From Meandrina meandrites (lineage: Eukaryota > Cnidaria > Anthozoa > Scleractinia > Meandrinidae), in contig OY855903.1 in NCBI GenBank assembly GCA_963693305.1, positions 26,958,955 to 27,022,954 of the forward strand: a stretch of 64,000 nt of DNA, read 5' to 3'. A model generated the notes under the pieces. The model ran no database searches. It had not been told where the DNA came from and worked only from the letters and a program-made list of their open reading frames with translations. The position numbers were made by a program, and so were the translations under genes. Positions 15,701-26,860 of the stretch are shown one piece after another (position 1 is the stretch's first letter; the number at the start of each line of letters is the position of its first letter).

Positions 15701-18700
15701 TCAAACAGTTTAGTTCCGTTGCTAATCGCGCGTTAGCAAGAACAGGCGTGTTACACATGAATATACTTCGTTCTATAATCGATAAGGCGAAACAAGCACG
15801 TTACACATGAATATACCTTGTTCTATAATCCATGAGACTGCGAATTCAAGACCGAGACTTTGGTGACCTTTGGTGTTTTTTATCAAATCCGAGACCAAAA
15901 CTTTGCTTCTAAAAATTCCGAGCCCGAGGCTCTAACATCCGAAGATTTCGAGGTAATGGTACTAATAAAGTTTTTAGCTGTTACTTGTAAAGCTCATAGC
16001 TAAGAACAAGTGAAGTGGCAATGACTATGACAATGTATATTTGCTGAGTCACTAAGTTTAATGTTTAAGGTAGTTCGCATTCATTATGTGCTGTGTAGCC
16101 TGCGAGCAGACTCGCCTTTGGGTCACACGCGCGTGCGGCTTCGCCGCGACAGCGAGCGGCGAAGTCGCGTCACGCGATCGCTTCGCTCGCAGATCACTCG
16201 CGCGTGTGACCCAAAGGTGAGCCTGCTGGCATGCTGTGTTAGTTATTTACCGCTGCTGACGGTAATATAGTCAGCGTCTGTATTTCATTTTAACTAAATT
16301 TTGCCCTCAAAAATAATATAGCTTAATATCGGGTACAATTTTCAAGATTCCGAGATCCAAATTATTAAAATTCGAGACACCGAGACGAATCAATATTTGG
16401 CGAGCCTCAGATTCCGAGATCGGGCCAAAATTTTCCGAGGCACATGTTTTTCGAGGTACCGTTCTCTACCCCTACATGAATATACCTCGTTCTATAATCC
16501 ACGAGCTTCCATTGAGCCATTATTTTTAGCTAAATGCGCCTGCAGTAATTGTTTTACCACAATTATGAAAGAAAATGCTTTTTGACAACATAACAGTCTC
16601 ATAACTCACCTGCCTCTCGTTCACTGCACACTTCACAATAGTCTTCTTTCCAGGAGTTTTCCATTCATTTACACGCTTGTCGGCTCTAATGTGTCGAATA
16701 CCGTCAGTATAAACCTAGTTAAATAATGAGACCCCGTACGATTTTAAAAAGACTTTGAATTCATAATTTCTTTACTCCAGGAGCGTCGCAACGCAAATAA
16801 ATTTTTTCGGCAGGATGTGTTACGTAATGCGACTGTTGGATAACGTTTTATTGTGACTGTCGACATCATTTTATTATTGTGAGAAACTGTCGCTGTACTT
16901 TTCAAATAATCAACCACTGAAGAGTTGTCATACACGCGAAAGTTAGTCTGAAGTGTCAGCCGTCTTCTCCTCCTTACCCCTCCGGGCTTTACCCCCGCGC
17001 CCCTCCTCTGGGGCTAAGGAAGAGAAGACGGCTGACACTTCAAACTAACGCGAAAGTTTGCGCTGAAATTTTCTCTCTAATTCGCCAGTAAAATCTTGAT
17101 GTTGCTGTGACCCCAAAAAATTGACAGCATTTTTCCACGGTCTACACTCAATCGTACAAATTACGCCTAACGTGCGACTAATGAATTTGAAGTCTCCATG
17201 TACCTGAAGAGTGCAGGTCGTGGAAAAATGTGGTACAATTAGTACTAACAATGAATAAGAAATGTTACACTGATGCTGATAGCTGTTGAAAATTACACGT
17301 GAATAGTGAGTACTGGACATGTAAAGCGTACCTGAAGCAGAGCCTCCTCGCCTAGCTGCGAACAGGACAGCGTGGGCGTGGTGCCGAGAAAACCGCTATC
17401 AGTGACTTCTTCAACTGTTTCTCCAATGGACAGCACCAAGGTAGCGTTTATGAAGGACACCACGATATAAGAATCAAATTCATCTGTCAAATTAAGAGAA
17501 TACAGCATAAGTATTAGACAACAACACCTTGATATCAGAATAAGAGATAACTGACTTGAAAAGGATAAACCTCCCAACATTTCATTGGATGCAAGATTCT
17601 TTCATTTTTAAGGCTTGCATTATTGAAAGTATCCTGTTTGTTGAGAAAGGTTTCAATCAGTTAGTGACACAAGATATTAGGGACAAAAAAGAATTCCACC
17701 CTCTTCCAACAAGCTAAGACCTTCAAGCTATGACCTTCGGCCCAATGTTTAGATCTCTACCACTGAGCTACAGGAAACTCGTGAGAGGTACATAATATAC
17801 AGTGTACACTGTAACAGGGTTCAAGTGTGACAAGCTTCCCGCATAGTTTTAGGATTCCTTTTGTTGATCAGTGACAATGTGTAGAAAGAAAATTAATGAT
17901 GGTATACGTTTTTCAAGTAGCTTGAATGTTCTTAATTCTCAACAAAGCTTAACATTATACAATTGAATCGCGATTTGGATAACTCGAATCTCCCGCTTAC
18001 TCGACGTTTTTTTTTCCTTTGAAGGCATGAGTTATCGGAATTAAACTGTACCATATTCTGGCTTTTTGACAATAACTCACCTTGTGAATGTGTCTTGACT
18101 GTCCAAACAGCATTGGGATTACCTGGTAGTTCTGATACAGCCATTTCAGAAACCTAAAGCATCCAAAACATACAGTAAAATAAAATGTAAATTATACAGC
18201 AGGCATACATGTTAGAAGCATACCACATGCATAACTACAGTGTGCGCCTATCCAAGCCAGATGTGAGATTTTTCTTTGATATCATTTTTTGAAATATAAA
18301 TAAGTTACCTGCAAGGTTTGTTTCTTACCTCCAGGCCATGTCGTAAGACCCTCATGGATGAGCGAGGCCCCCTGCCACAGGCAGCGTACAGCTGAGGGGT
18401 GTCTTCATTAGCCAGATCAGCAATCTGAGGAAGGAAAAAAGTCACTCGTTATAAGAACAACATGTACTACAAGATTGACAAATCACACAAGATCTATACA
18501 CTAAAACAATAATAATATTATTATTCTGGCACAGTGAGCAGAGCGCCAGTTTGGGGGAAAACTTTACAAACTGAAGAACATAATTTTGGCTTATTATTGG
18601 TGCAAAAACCTGTAAAATCTCAACAGTGACGTTAAACAAGTAAAACAAAGAAAACAAAAGCCCTATAGACAAGACAGAGCATAGCAAAAATAGTTCCAAA

Positions 18701-21700
18701 CAAAGAAAAACTTCTCAAGTTTCTATACCAAGGTAAACCCCTTATTTCTGGCTCAAAGCAAACAAGTTGACCTGTATTATGAGGATACTTCTGGGAAACA
18801 CAGTGATCTGTTGTTGCACTTGAATCAAGCAGAGTCATCCTGTTTTGTTTGTTGGGAAGACACTAAATACATGTCAAGGTCTTTTCTTTCACAGTGGCTT
18901 TCTCAACACAGGAGACAACTTTTATTAAATAACTGCTCGCAATCTGTTACTAGGGACACCTGGCAAATGCTGGGGATGCCGATAAGGAGTAGCTTGCAAA
19001 TGACTAGCATCCCATCCAGTTGCTTCGTGCTACAGAAACTAAGCTTGAATTAGCTCCAGTAACATAGGACATGTCCACTTGAGTGTAGCATGTACATGTA
19101 CGTTTTGGGAGCAAAGTATATTACAGTCAAACAGAGGACATGTTCTTGATCCTATACTTTGCTCATGAGATACAAAATGAATACCTGGCATGTCATTATA
19201 GGAGCCAAACTCTCCATCTCATCCACAAGCACCAAATTCTTGAGACTTCTAGGAGTAAAGAAGAAAGTGGTCCCCTCCTCCAGCTCCATTGCACTGGAGA
19301 ACTCAGGCTCGTCATCATCATCACCAAGATGTGCGATCTGGTACAAGTAGCTGAAAGGTGGATGGGATTCATTTAGACCAAGAATTACAGGATGGGCTAG
19401 CTGCATAGTGTAATTAACATTCTCAACTTAAAGGTAGACTCATTTCTGAGTTTTAATGTCACTAGACTGTACCCGAGTGGTTGCGTTGCATGTAGCATTA
19501 ACCCTCAATTTTGCTGTCAGATCTCTATTCAATCAATGTACATTGTATGTTTAGAGCTTGATCTTACAATGTACAAAACTATGTACATGTATGGTTGATC
19601 TTGTTCTAGATGTACATAAATAATTAAGGGGCACTTAAAGGAACTAGAATGCTACACTGTAAATTGAATCATTAGTGAAAGAATGAGTATACCAAGGCAC
19701 ATGTGTACACATGTACATTAAACATTTGTATGTATGCTATACTTACTGGTTTCCAAATTCAGATGCGCAGAAAAGAAAACCTGTCTTCAAAACACACATG
19801 GCAGCAGCAACAGGAACAGTGTCAAAATACTTCATGCGAATTTCTGTTACCTGAAAACAAAACAAAAAGGAAGAACAAACACTGTAAGTATCGGATGTGC
19901 ATGTGCAGAACTGTTTTAAATTCAATCATTGCAATTTACTCACCATATCCTCATCAACTTCCATGGTAATTTTAAAAATGTCACCCTGTTCTGTTTGCAC
20001 CAAGAAGAAGAACATTGACTAGAGAAGAAAATCTTTCTGTTAATATAAACTTAAGTCAGTTATACTGACAATAGTGTATTTTTTGTGGTCTATGCTGCTT
20101 CTTGATATTTGTGCGAGGCACAGCGACGTAACAGTCAGTGTGTGAGATTCCAGATAGAGGAGTCAAGGTTCGAGCCCTAGCTAGGGTGCTCTTGGGTAAG
20201 ATAGTGCCCCTCTCCACCCAGGTGTAGGTGTATGAGTAGCAGTGAATTTAATACTGGGGGTAACCCTGCAATGGACTAGCATCCCATCAGGGGTGGGGGG
20301 GGGGGAGTAGAAATACAGTGTACAGTCATGTACTGCTAGTCACTTCATGACTTCATAACCCAATGTGACTATCTAGATGAAACAGCATTTAGTGCACAAA
20401 TTTTGTATTTGGAAAATGTTCTTTTATCTCAAGAATTACTTACTAGACGTATACTTAACTACATATACATGTACACATAAGAAAATTCTTTGTGCTGATT
20501 TATCTGTGGCTAAAAACTGTGTGTCCTTTAATTTTTTGTGCATCAAATAAATACACCTCTGCATGTAAGCTACAACAGTATTTACTGTACATGTAATGTT
20601 CGGAACGACAAATCAGAGTGTGATTGGTAATGTACAGTAGAATATATATTTTACATTAGAGTTATTAATAAAAGTGATCTACCCATTGATTGAGCACTAC
20701 TTGTATGACTGGTCAATAACAGATGACTGTATGTTATCAGGAAATGGAGTGAAAATGTTTGAACTTAGAGAGCTAAACACAATAGTTTAAAATGAATTTC
20801 TGAATCAGGTCAAAATGACCTTACATGTACATTAGCTTGAAATTCACTTAAAACTAGAACATATACATGTACGTACAGAAACACCAAGGCAAATTTATAA
20901 TCTGAATATTATACCTTTGTCTTGTGAGTAGCACTGCAAACAAAAATCATTCCTCGTTCTGGGTCATCTAGATCATACTGAAAATATCAAATAAAAAGGC
21001 ACTACTTGTAAAATCAATGTGTAAAAATAAACATTCCCCTACTGTACTTATAGTTTATGTTATGCAAGACATTCCAAGGTACATATAAAACAAAATTATT
21101 AACAGTGAACTGCTTTTTATAAACTTTTCTGTTATGGGCTTTGACTTAAAAAAATCCCTTTTATGTTCAAGTTACAGTTTAAAACACAATGTTTAGGCAT
21201 TCCACCCCCAACCCCCACCAATTACAAAAAAAAACAGAAATTTGCCCCACTTTCAAACACCCTGTTTAATATCACTTTACAACTGTACAATGCACATTTA
21301 CTTGATTCTTGATCTTACATGCACATGTACTGGGTGAACAACAACAAAAAAAAGCAATCCTGACATATTGTTAAACATCATTTTTTAGGTCACGAATGAT
21401 GTTATCCTGTTAAAAAATTAATTTACGCATTAAACCTGGATTAATTGAATTCATTCATGAGCTGACTCCAGGAGCCTTTGATTTTTTTCTGGATTACTCC
21501 TGTAAGATTTACAAACCTTTCGTCGTGGAATGGGCATTCGGATATCTGCTTGATCTCCAAAATTTTTGTAAGTAATGTAGTTTTCAGAGCAGACCAGCAC
21601 TCCACTAGGCCCATCATTTCCTCCAGGGACGGGAATAAGGAAGTTTCCATGTTCTTCAAGAGGTTCACTGTATTTACGCACCACATGGTTCAAGCCCAGA

Positions 21701-24700
21701 TCCAACTCGTAAAATGTCAGAGTTTGTTGAGTTGTATGTACAGCCTCTCCAGTTGGATCACCATCAGCATCCTGAAAGATAATTATGATAATCCACGATT
21801 TGACTAAAAATCAGAATTGAATAAAAAATTAAAGGGAGTCACATTCCAGTGTAACCATCCAGTAACAAGCTGAAAGTGTAAATTAAATTGAATTAACAAC
21901 TGCATCACAAAATGGAGGTTAGGTGCCTGTGACATTCAGGAGCGTCCACTATTGGCAGCCAGTGAGTTCATAAAATAGATATTTACAAACTAAGTTTAAT
22001 AACATGTATTACATTTTGTATTGCAAGCCCCAAGATGAGAAGGAGGCTAGAAATCAACACATAAAGCTGTACAAAAAATATACAAATACATCCCAATCTC
22101 TATCAAAAATTTCTGCCCTTACAGTGTATTGCCAAACACATGACTGTGCAAGAAGCGCAAAGCAAAAACAAAAGTTCCTGCCCAATCATGAGTTGTGCAA
22201 ATGTCAGCAATTTATACTTGTCTAGCTAGTATAGTATATTTCTTCTTTCTTCTGTACAAAATTCTACCTCATAATCCATCTCCAAGCAAGCAAACATTGG
22301 ATTTTCAAAGCCAACATCCACACCCACAGTATGATAGACCAAGGTGTGAGACTTGTGAGCTTCAAGAGGAGATGAAATTGTCAAGCGAGCTGCAGCATCT
22401 CGGTTCAGGATATAAACCAACTTCTGCTTTTCCACAGCACCTATAAAAAGAAACATTAATCAGCATACCCCATTATATTATGATTTAAAAAAAAATATTG
22501 TATACTACACATGCACAGGTATGTATGCTGTGGTTTAAATTTATCTTTGGTTTAAAAAATTTCAAACCAGTTTGATTGTGGATTTTGTAGGGTCTCATAA
22601 TCAAATATTACAAACTGTAACAAATAGAAATAAAAATCAAACTGGATTGGAACATTGTAAACCAGAAAATACATTATTTTACACCACAACATGTACAGTA
22701 CATTACATTGTACCAGCACACTATCTAACAGACTAAAAGCAATATTTGACTAAAACATAATTTGAGACTTTTTTCACAAGCACTGAATACATACAGTGTA
22801 CATGTATATAATTATGTACATGTATGTAGATGTAGATTAAAGTTTACGTGTACATCAAAAACACATGCATGTTTCAAAATAAAGCAGGCAAATTCTGTTC
22901 AGGTTCTGGTTGAGACTGATAATGTTATTACTCTAACTTTACAAAACATTACTGGAATAGGCAAAGTTCACAAGGACATTTTACAAGGATTAATTTTGTT
23001 TGCCAATATCTAATCAATAATAATTAAATTTGTCAAATCCATGGATTTGATGCATACCAATCATTATAGCACGTCCTTTAGGATCAACAGCTAAGTACTG
23101 GCCAGGAACAATACGACGACAACCACTTTTACCAAATGTTTCTTGGTGAATCTGTAGGAGAGTAGAAATGAATGTCAACAAACTTCAGAACGACAGTTCT
23201 ACCCTAAATTATTGAAAACTTGCTCTGGCAATGTATATTGCAATTCCTGAGTTTTGTTTGGTTTATACGGCCACAAAATTAATAATTATGGTAGGTGTAA
23301 ACATAAACAACAACAGCTAGGGAGTTCAAAATAATATTGTAATTCTTTGGGTGTTTTTAATAAAATAGTTGTACATCGTACAACCCTCCAAGTTTATTGT
23401 TTTCTTAGTGGCCACTTGGCCACCAACTGCTCAAGTTTGGTCGCCAGTGAAAAATTCTAGTCACTAAATTAAACTCATTCCTTCTTCTTAATTTTAGTCG
23501 CCAGGCTGGCGACTTCGGTTCCAATTTAGTCGCCAGCTCCAAAATGTTAGTCGCCATACCGACTAAAATGGTCTTAACTTGGAGGGTTGTTGTACAAAAT
23601 TCCATACTGTATTAAAGATGCAGCTACCAATGCAGCTACCAATTATCTGAGTGAGAATGAAGACTTACAATGAGAAAGTCATGTTTGAAAGTTAGTTACC
23701 TTCTCAAAAGTGTTCTTAGAAGGAATGTATTCAAGGATGACAATTCTTCCTGAATCACTTCCAACCACTACATAATCTGAAATCACAACGTGGTAAAATG
23801 TCACTTCACTATTTAAGTCAAAAATTAATCTAAATTTTAAAATAAAACTAAAAAACTACTCTTTGATATATTACAATGTGAAGATGACTATTGAAGTGTC
23901 CCAACTAATACAACTTTATTATTTCTAAATTAATGTACTCCATATCACAATGCGAGGCATGGTGGTCTACTCGAAAAAGCTGAGGAAACACTTGCCCATC
24001 AGCTCGTGTTCCCACAAAATTTCTCTTTCTACCAAGCTAACACTTCACTTATGTTTCTACGTGTACATGTACATGTATAATTCAATAGAAACATAGAACA
24101 TGTTTTCTATTTCTTAATCAGCTCCTGCAATGTCCCAGCCTCTATTAGTTTTGTAATAAGTTGTAAGAGCAAGCAAATGTTGTAAATAATTATTAATCTA
24201 AAAAATAAATAATAAAAGTTGAGTTGAGAACCTCACATAACCAGGCATTCTTGGGACCATAAAACTATCCATTTACATGTAGGAGAGATGTCTGCTTATG
24301 GGAGGTTAAAAACATAGTGTTTGACAAACTAACCCCCTCTGGAAGCTGTCTACCTTCATGACTATCCATTAGCAGCCATTCAAAAACGGCATTACAAGGT
24401 TTTTTGTAAACTATAAGCACAATACAAACTACATGTGCCAAGCTTTACATGTAATTATGACCATCTTGCATGGTCTACAAATTGCTGTTTGATAACTTTT
24501 CATAGAATATTAATTATATAATTATTTCCTTATAAGTTAAATCCCAATAACTCGACCGTCAATAACTTGAGCCCACCACTAACTCACACCTTTTTCGATT
24601 CCCCTCCAGGTCATGTATTTTCTTACCAATTTTAACCTCAGTAACTCAAACCCTGCTGACTCCAACATTTTTTTTATTTCACTTGAAGTTTTGAGTTAAC

Positions 24701-25596
24701 AGGATTCAGCTGTTCATGGGATCTATCAGATGTACAAGCTACATTTAAGTACTTATGGGTTAGAGACTGTTGTGAGTGTTTTGTTTACAAATACACGCAC
24801 GCGCTGGCTGCACAATGAACGAGAAATTTTCAATACTGCACGAGGCGTAGCCGAGTGCAGTATTGAAAATTTCGAGTTCATTGTGCTGCCAGCAAGTGCG
24901 TGTATTTGTAAACAAAACACGAACTAACAGCCTCTAACCCTTTTAATATACAATCTGAGTACACTGCACGCAATACACAATTTCGCGAACTTTGAACAAG
25001 AATTTTTAATAAATAGAATAAGAATTCAGTTCTAGCTAAGTAGCACAAAATTATATTAGCGTAGTTTAAGAATATAGAAATTACAAAGCTAAATTAAATA
25101 TAAGTGAGGCTTAAAATCATTCACAAAATCGTTCAAAGTTCATATTTGTTCTTCCACTATTTCTGCAAACCTGTCAGCTGAAGCCATTGTCAATAATGCA
25201 CGATTTTTATGCGTTATTGTCAATAACGCACTGTCGGAGTTTGCTGACGACAGGTAAAGTAAAATCACGTGCTCGATTTTAACCAATTGCGCGCGTGGAT
25301 TTTGAACAGTGAACGAAGATTGTATATTAAAGTGTATTAATTGGTATCAATAATAATTTATTGGTCTTACCTTTTGATCCTCCAGTGAGTCTAAATGCAA
25401 TAAGATCTCGGATAACACCAAACATTTCCATTGCTAACAATGGAAACACTTTGCCAGTGTTTGGGTCAGGACGGAGAAGTTCTATGATCTTTCCTCTACT
25501 GATTACAATCTCTTGCTGCTTGGAGCCAGAGAAGTTGCCGTGTATTGCATGATTGATGGTTGATGCTTTCTGGAGAGTTAATGCGTACAGATGCAT
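25..25596 (-). CDS. SF3B3: Splicing factor 3B subunit 3 (SF3b130), 26 coding exons, 3' end outside window
   Basis: Core subunit of the U2 snRNP SF3b complex, a WD40-like triple beta-propeller protein that scaffolds SF3B1 at the branch site in the nucleus. Minus-strand exons in transcript order: 25371-25596, 23700-23776, 23058-23151, 22268-22440, 21517-21771, 20915-20977, 19944-20018, 19747-19850, 19185-19350, 18329-18424, 18081-18153, 17332-17483, 16610-16714, 13774-13824, 13087-13377, 12930-12994, 12280-12337, 11703-11857, 11222-11396, 10940-11095, 10618-10667, 10052-10217, 9334-9375, 9157-9240, 7831-7970, 25-97. All have AG/GT borders and the phases join to exactly 1055 codons. The protein follows animal SF3B3 throughout (for example [65 protein letters not shown]). 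About 160 C-terminal residues are missing because the window ends. The ATG at 25594-25596 follows an acceptor, so a 5' UTR exon lies upstream. Confidence 0.97.
98..4915. other. Left part of 7.7 kb SF3B3 intron, no gene recognised
   Basis: This stretch belongs to the long intron between the SF3B3 exons at 25-97 and 7831-7970. Open frames in it are short, lack splice partners and resemble no family I recognise. The DNA is AT-rich with A and T homopolymers. Only the nested GPCR further right (4916-5920) interrupts the intron with coding sequence. Confidence 0.6.
4916..5920 (+). CDS. Class A (rhodopsin-like) G protein-coupled receptor, single exon, nested in SF3B3 intron
   Basis: A 334-residue seven-helix plasma-membrane receptor, intronless, on the strand opposite SF3B3. 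The extracellular N-terminus has N-glycosylation sites at N7 and N11. Class A landmarks: N56 in helix 1, the LAASD motif with D84 in helix 2, C107 at the top of helix 3, S-E-R-Y at 130-133 in place of DRY, W159 in helix 4, P201 in helix 5, GWFP at 261-264 in place of CWxP, and NPLLY at 298-302 in helix 7. The third inner loop is short and very basic (about 217-245), as expected for G protein contact. The ligand cannot be named; it looks like the amine/adenosine/melatonin-like orphan receptors that are numerous in cnidarians (family knowledge). The ATG follows an A-rich context. Confidence 0.92.
   Translation: MEKLTRNATGNITRVKDDNDSYGMEPPGGHLLHQTQSGQAIIVFLALQGVLIICANSLVFLLFASTRYLRTKTNYCLVSLAASDFLAGFVSLPLVLVCSTTYSGNVCTSMDLFHRFQSISTILHLLVATSERYFKIKRPFKYNVLVTKRRVVILLVGVWIISLSASFVQLTWITGNLTKEMTKKFDFGYAAFCLVALAFLPFFIIICIDGHIFYFIHRENKMRRALTQGTLLKKQAKEKRKQNDRKAAVIYAVMTVTFVLGWFPYFIIALLEDLGVSTAPLAVQTILLFLKFSTALINPLLYTFFKTDFRKALQALLERENGSDGSNDVITTTV
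6166..6171 (+). terminator. Poly(A) signal of the GPCR gene
   Basis: A canonical AATAAA lies about 245 bases after the receptor stop codon, in an otherwise non-coding AT-rich stretch. It is the first such hexamer downstream on this strand in a plausible position. Confidence 0.45.
7034..7480 (+). mobile_element. LINE 3' end fragment (end of ORF2, 3' UTR, GTT-repeat tail)
   Basis: The frame from 7034 to the TAA at 7130-7132 reads as the C-terminal end typical of CR1/L2-like non-LTR retrotransposon ORF2 proteins (a GPSIWNNL motif, then a helix with SFKQTMKK). About 310 bases of T-rich untranslated sequence follow, ending at a (GTT)n run near 7451-7477, the kind of short-repeat tail such elements use. 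It is a heavily 5'-truncated copy in the SF3B3 intron. Confidence 0.65.
7674..7719 (+). repeat. Half copy of the palindromic element also found at 48679-48765
   Basis: This stretch, with the marker bases CCGGCCGG followed by GCGATGAGAGGC, matches the right arm of the near-perfect palindrome at 48679-48765. Only one arm is present here. Confidence 0.6.
8239..8863. mobile_element. MITE-like element, CAGGGTTCAAAAT termini, 5-bp target duplication
   Basis: The left end reads CAGGGTTCAAAAT and the right end is its inverse, ATTTTGAACCCTG. The same five bases, CAACA, flank both sides (8234-8238 and 8864-8868), as expected for a target-site duplication. The interior has repeated 'TTTAGTCGCCA'-type units (8605-8690) that also occur in the element at 23380-23590. 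No coding potential is seen. It lies in an SF3B3 intron. Confidence 0.75.
9563..9730. mobile_element. Short MITE with CAGTGGCGGATCCAG inverted termini
   Basis: 15-base perfect inverted ends (9563-9577 and 9716-9730) enclose about 140 bases. The same head recurs at 32401-32420 with a different, G-rich interior, so this is a repeat family. It is intronic and non-coding. Confidence 0.7.
12674..12737. repeat. (TTG)n microsatellite running into a poly(G) tract
   Basis: About 13 TTG units are followed directly by a run of about 16 G. It lies in the SF3B3 intron between the exons at 12280-12337 and 12930-12994. It may be the tail of a lost retroelement. Confidence 0.85.
14412..14491 (+). promoter_or_regulatory. 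CCAAT-plus-CRE repeat array upstream of the Crypton-type ORF
   Basis: The composite unit ATTGGACGAYTGACRTMA occurs three times in direct orientation (14412, 14435, 14474). A fourth, inverted copy shares the perfect TGACGTCA palindrome at 14445-14452 with the second unit and ends in CCAAT at 14458-14462. ATTGG is an inverted CCAAT box (NF-Y type) and TGACGTCA is the full CREB/ATF site. The array ends 23 bases before the ATG at 14515, so it is a plausible proximal promoter. The binding factors are inferred from motif only. Confidence 0.6.
14515..15453 (+). CDS. Crypton-derived tyrosine recombinase-like protein (KIAA1958/DUF3504 type), C-terminus truncated
   Basis: A 312-residue intronless ORF inside an SF3B3 intron on the opposite strand. 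Residues about 30-115 resemble an N-terminal SAM-like DNA-binding domain. Residues 160-185 carry the first recombinase box (R168, R171 and R175 in a [13 protein letters not shown] context), and 289-292 are the H-x-x-R box (HSIR). In Crypton-derived host proteins (KIAA1958, ZMYM2, QRICH1) the domain continues another 40-60 residues to the nucleophilic tyrosine. Here it runs out 20 residues after HSIR in unrelated sequence, so strand cleavage is not expected. The start is the first ATG after a compact promoter-like array. It could be a decayed transposon or a co-opted DNA-binding protein. Confidence 0.8.
   Translation: MAAWFEHYDKQNIFKLKLLEDKHSQNTKKATKGSQSILKAYLQERKIPDPATAEDLARVLRKFYTEVRKKDGKMYSKTSLCAIRFGLNRHFKQVLNVDIIKDKEFNEANRIYEAQCVELKKQGLADTEHKPPIADEDMKKLYGSGVFNTENPATLQNKVFFEIMFFCRCGRQNLRQLKKNDFEIKVNSLGKRCVVKTTGELTKNHRVHDIQAEGGGTMIANDGPFCPVFSFEKYLTHLNPCNEFLFQRPKSSSDGQVWYDNMVVGEHTLGKKMKVISQQAKLSTEYTNHSIRATTQYTKQFNFFICKDEFHS
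15750..16500 (+). repeat. Three copies of an ~30-base unit (ACATGAATATAC..CGTTCTATAATC)
   Basis: Copies lie at about 15750-15780, 15800-15830 and 16474-16500. The first two are 50 bases apart; the third is separated by unrelated sequence, including the foldback at 16098-16230. They are non-coding and lie in the intron downstream of the Crypton-type ORF. Confidence 0.65.
16098..16230. repeat. GC-rich foldback element
   Basis: Left end (16098-16133) and right end (16195-16230) are inverted copies centred on CTTTGGGTCACACGCGCG. The interior holds further short GC-rich inverted repeats (GCGGCTTCGCCGC, GCGAGCGGCGAAG). Strongly GC-rich against an AT-rich intron; non-coding. Confidence 0.7.
16942..17049. 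mobile_element. Small MITE with ~25-bp inverted ends
   Basis: GTTAGTYTGAAGTGTCAGCC and on through CGTCTTCTC is present at both ends in inverted orientation. The bases GCGAAA flank both sides (16936-16941 and 17050-17055), a probable target duplication of at least six bases. The interior is C-rich. It sits in the SF3B3 intron between exons 17332-17483 and 16610-16714. Confidence 0.75.
17690..17790 (-). mobile_element. tRNA-derived SINE head (decayed)
   Basis: Read on the minus strand, 17785 downward gives TGTAGCTCAGTGGTAGAG, which matches a tRNA D-arm/A box (TRGCNNARYNGG). The expected B box about 40 bases further on is degraded. It is more likely a SINE head than a functional tRNA gene because no acceptor stem closes. 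Confidence 0.5.
20105..20300 (+). mobile_element. tRNA-derived SINE, family A, copy 1
   Basis: A B-box-like GGTTCGAGCCC at about 20169 is followed by the body marker CTCTCCACCCAGGTGTA and the tail marker CTGCAATGGACTAGCATCCC. The same body and tail order recurs at 32988-33201 and 49611-49826, and the tail marker alone near 19003. It ends in a G-run. Non-coding, in an SF3B3 intron. Confidence 0.75.
23380..23590. mobile_element. MITE with ACAACCCTCCAAGTT inverted ends
   Basis: 15-base inverted ends (23380-23394 and 23576-23590) surround an interior with repeated TTTAGTCGCCA/TGGCGACT units in both orientations. These interior units are shared with the element at 8239-8863. Non-coding, intronic. 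Confidence 0.75.
24757..24940. mobile_element. Long palindromic (hairpin) element
   Basis: Two arms of about 80 bases (24757-24840 and 24853-24940) are close inverted copies, beginning GGGTTAGAG and reaching GAAAATTTTCAATACTGCAC near the centre. The loop is about a dozen bases. No ORF. It could form a long hairpin in SF3B3 pre-mRNA. Confidence 0.8.
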
Positions 25597-26860
25597 GGTT
25601 GCCTAGAAGAAAATTCAATTGGTAGAGTAAATACATGATGTTCTGTACTCGTAACAATCAACTGAAGATGAATCAGATGTGCAAATTATATTCTAACCAA
25701 TGTCCATGTACATTACAGGTAGAGACGTTGCAGTTTAATTTTATTATAACTAGTGTAAACTTTGTAAAACAAGTTTCATTTTTATTTTTCATTGTCTCAT
25801 TCATTCTGATCATAATCTGAAATAGAGGGAAATAAAAATCAAACTGGTTTGAAAAATTTGTATTTGTGTACCAGGTTCGGCATGCAAAGAAAATCCTGCC
25901 CAATAGTTTGGGCTACTGCTGGCTTGCAACTGACGTCACGGTGGCCATGCGGTTTTCCTCCGCTGGAAACTTATTAACTTTTTTATAATGCAAATTCTAC
26001 GAAAAAGCTTTCTATTGTTTTGACCACCAACATGGCTGCCTTGTCACATGGTTGCAAGTGATCAATTGGCGTTGTAGGTCAAATTGGTTTTCAGGCATAA
26101 TCTGTTTCTAACATATGTTAATCTGGTATCCAGTCACCTCGCCACCAACCAACTCGCCACCAAAACTGGTGTATTCCTCGTTCTTTAACCCATGAGCCGA
26201 GGTGACTTTGCTTGGTGGCGAGGTGGTTGGCGGCAAGTCTTCCTGGTGGCGAGGAAACCGGTAACCGTTAATCTGGTTCAACTAAAATGAAATGAAATGG
26301 ACATTGTATGTGTATGCGTACGTGGACCCTGGGTGTATCATTCAGTCATTCTCTAACATCTTAACTTCATAATTTGGCATACTTATATTATCATGCTCAA
26401 TAAAGTCAAGCAAAGTAAGGGGATATTTGAAAGCAGAAAGCTCAATCATACATGCATCTCAGAGAACGATCTGACAATTCATTTTTTCTCCAAAGTTTGA
26501 TCTTCTACACTGTAAATGGTTTTCTTTCGTACATTAACAATTATTTCTTGTTAGAATGACGCTTATAACCCTTACAAAATAGTCTTCAGCATTCATTCTA
26601 TCTAGTATCAACTCAAATGTACTCTTAAAAACAGTAGGTTAAATAAAACATTAAAGTACGCATCAGGTGAGCTTACAAATCATTCTGACAGCATCTCGCT
26701 TACAACTAGGAGAAAGGTTCATTTACTTACTTTATCGCGCTCACAGTGTGAAAAAAATACACCAACAGCTTTTAGAAGATATTCCTGCTAAGACGATCCC
26801 AAAACATGAAATACAACGACTTCAGATTCTGCAAAATACTCCACAAGAAATAAACAACCA
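25597..26860 (-). other. SF3B3: SF3B3 5' leader: UTR exon and first intron
   Basis: Just upstream of the SF3B3 start codon the minus strand carries a pyrimidine-rich acceptor (AG at 25603-25604), so the first coding exon begins with six or so untranslated bases. A good donor (GTAAGT read on the minus strand, 26730 downward) makes 26731 to about 26860 the probable non-coding first exon. The intron between them contains decayed repeats around 25920-26280 with several copies of a GGTGGCGAGG-type unit in both orientations. Exon limits are inferred from splice signals only. Confidence 0.45.

Noticed and set aside
17700..17790. Functional tRNA gene on the minus strand
   Set aside because: Good A box, but the B box is decayed and no closed acceptor stem is visible; a SINE head is more likely.
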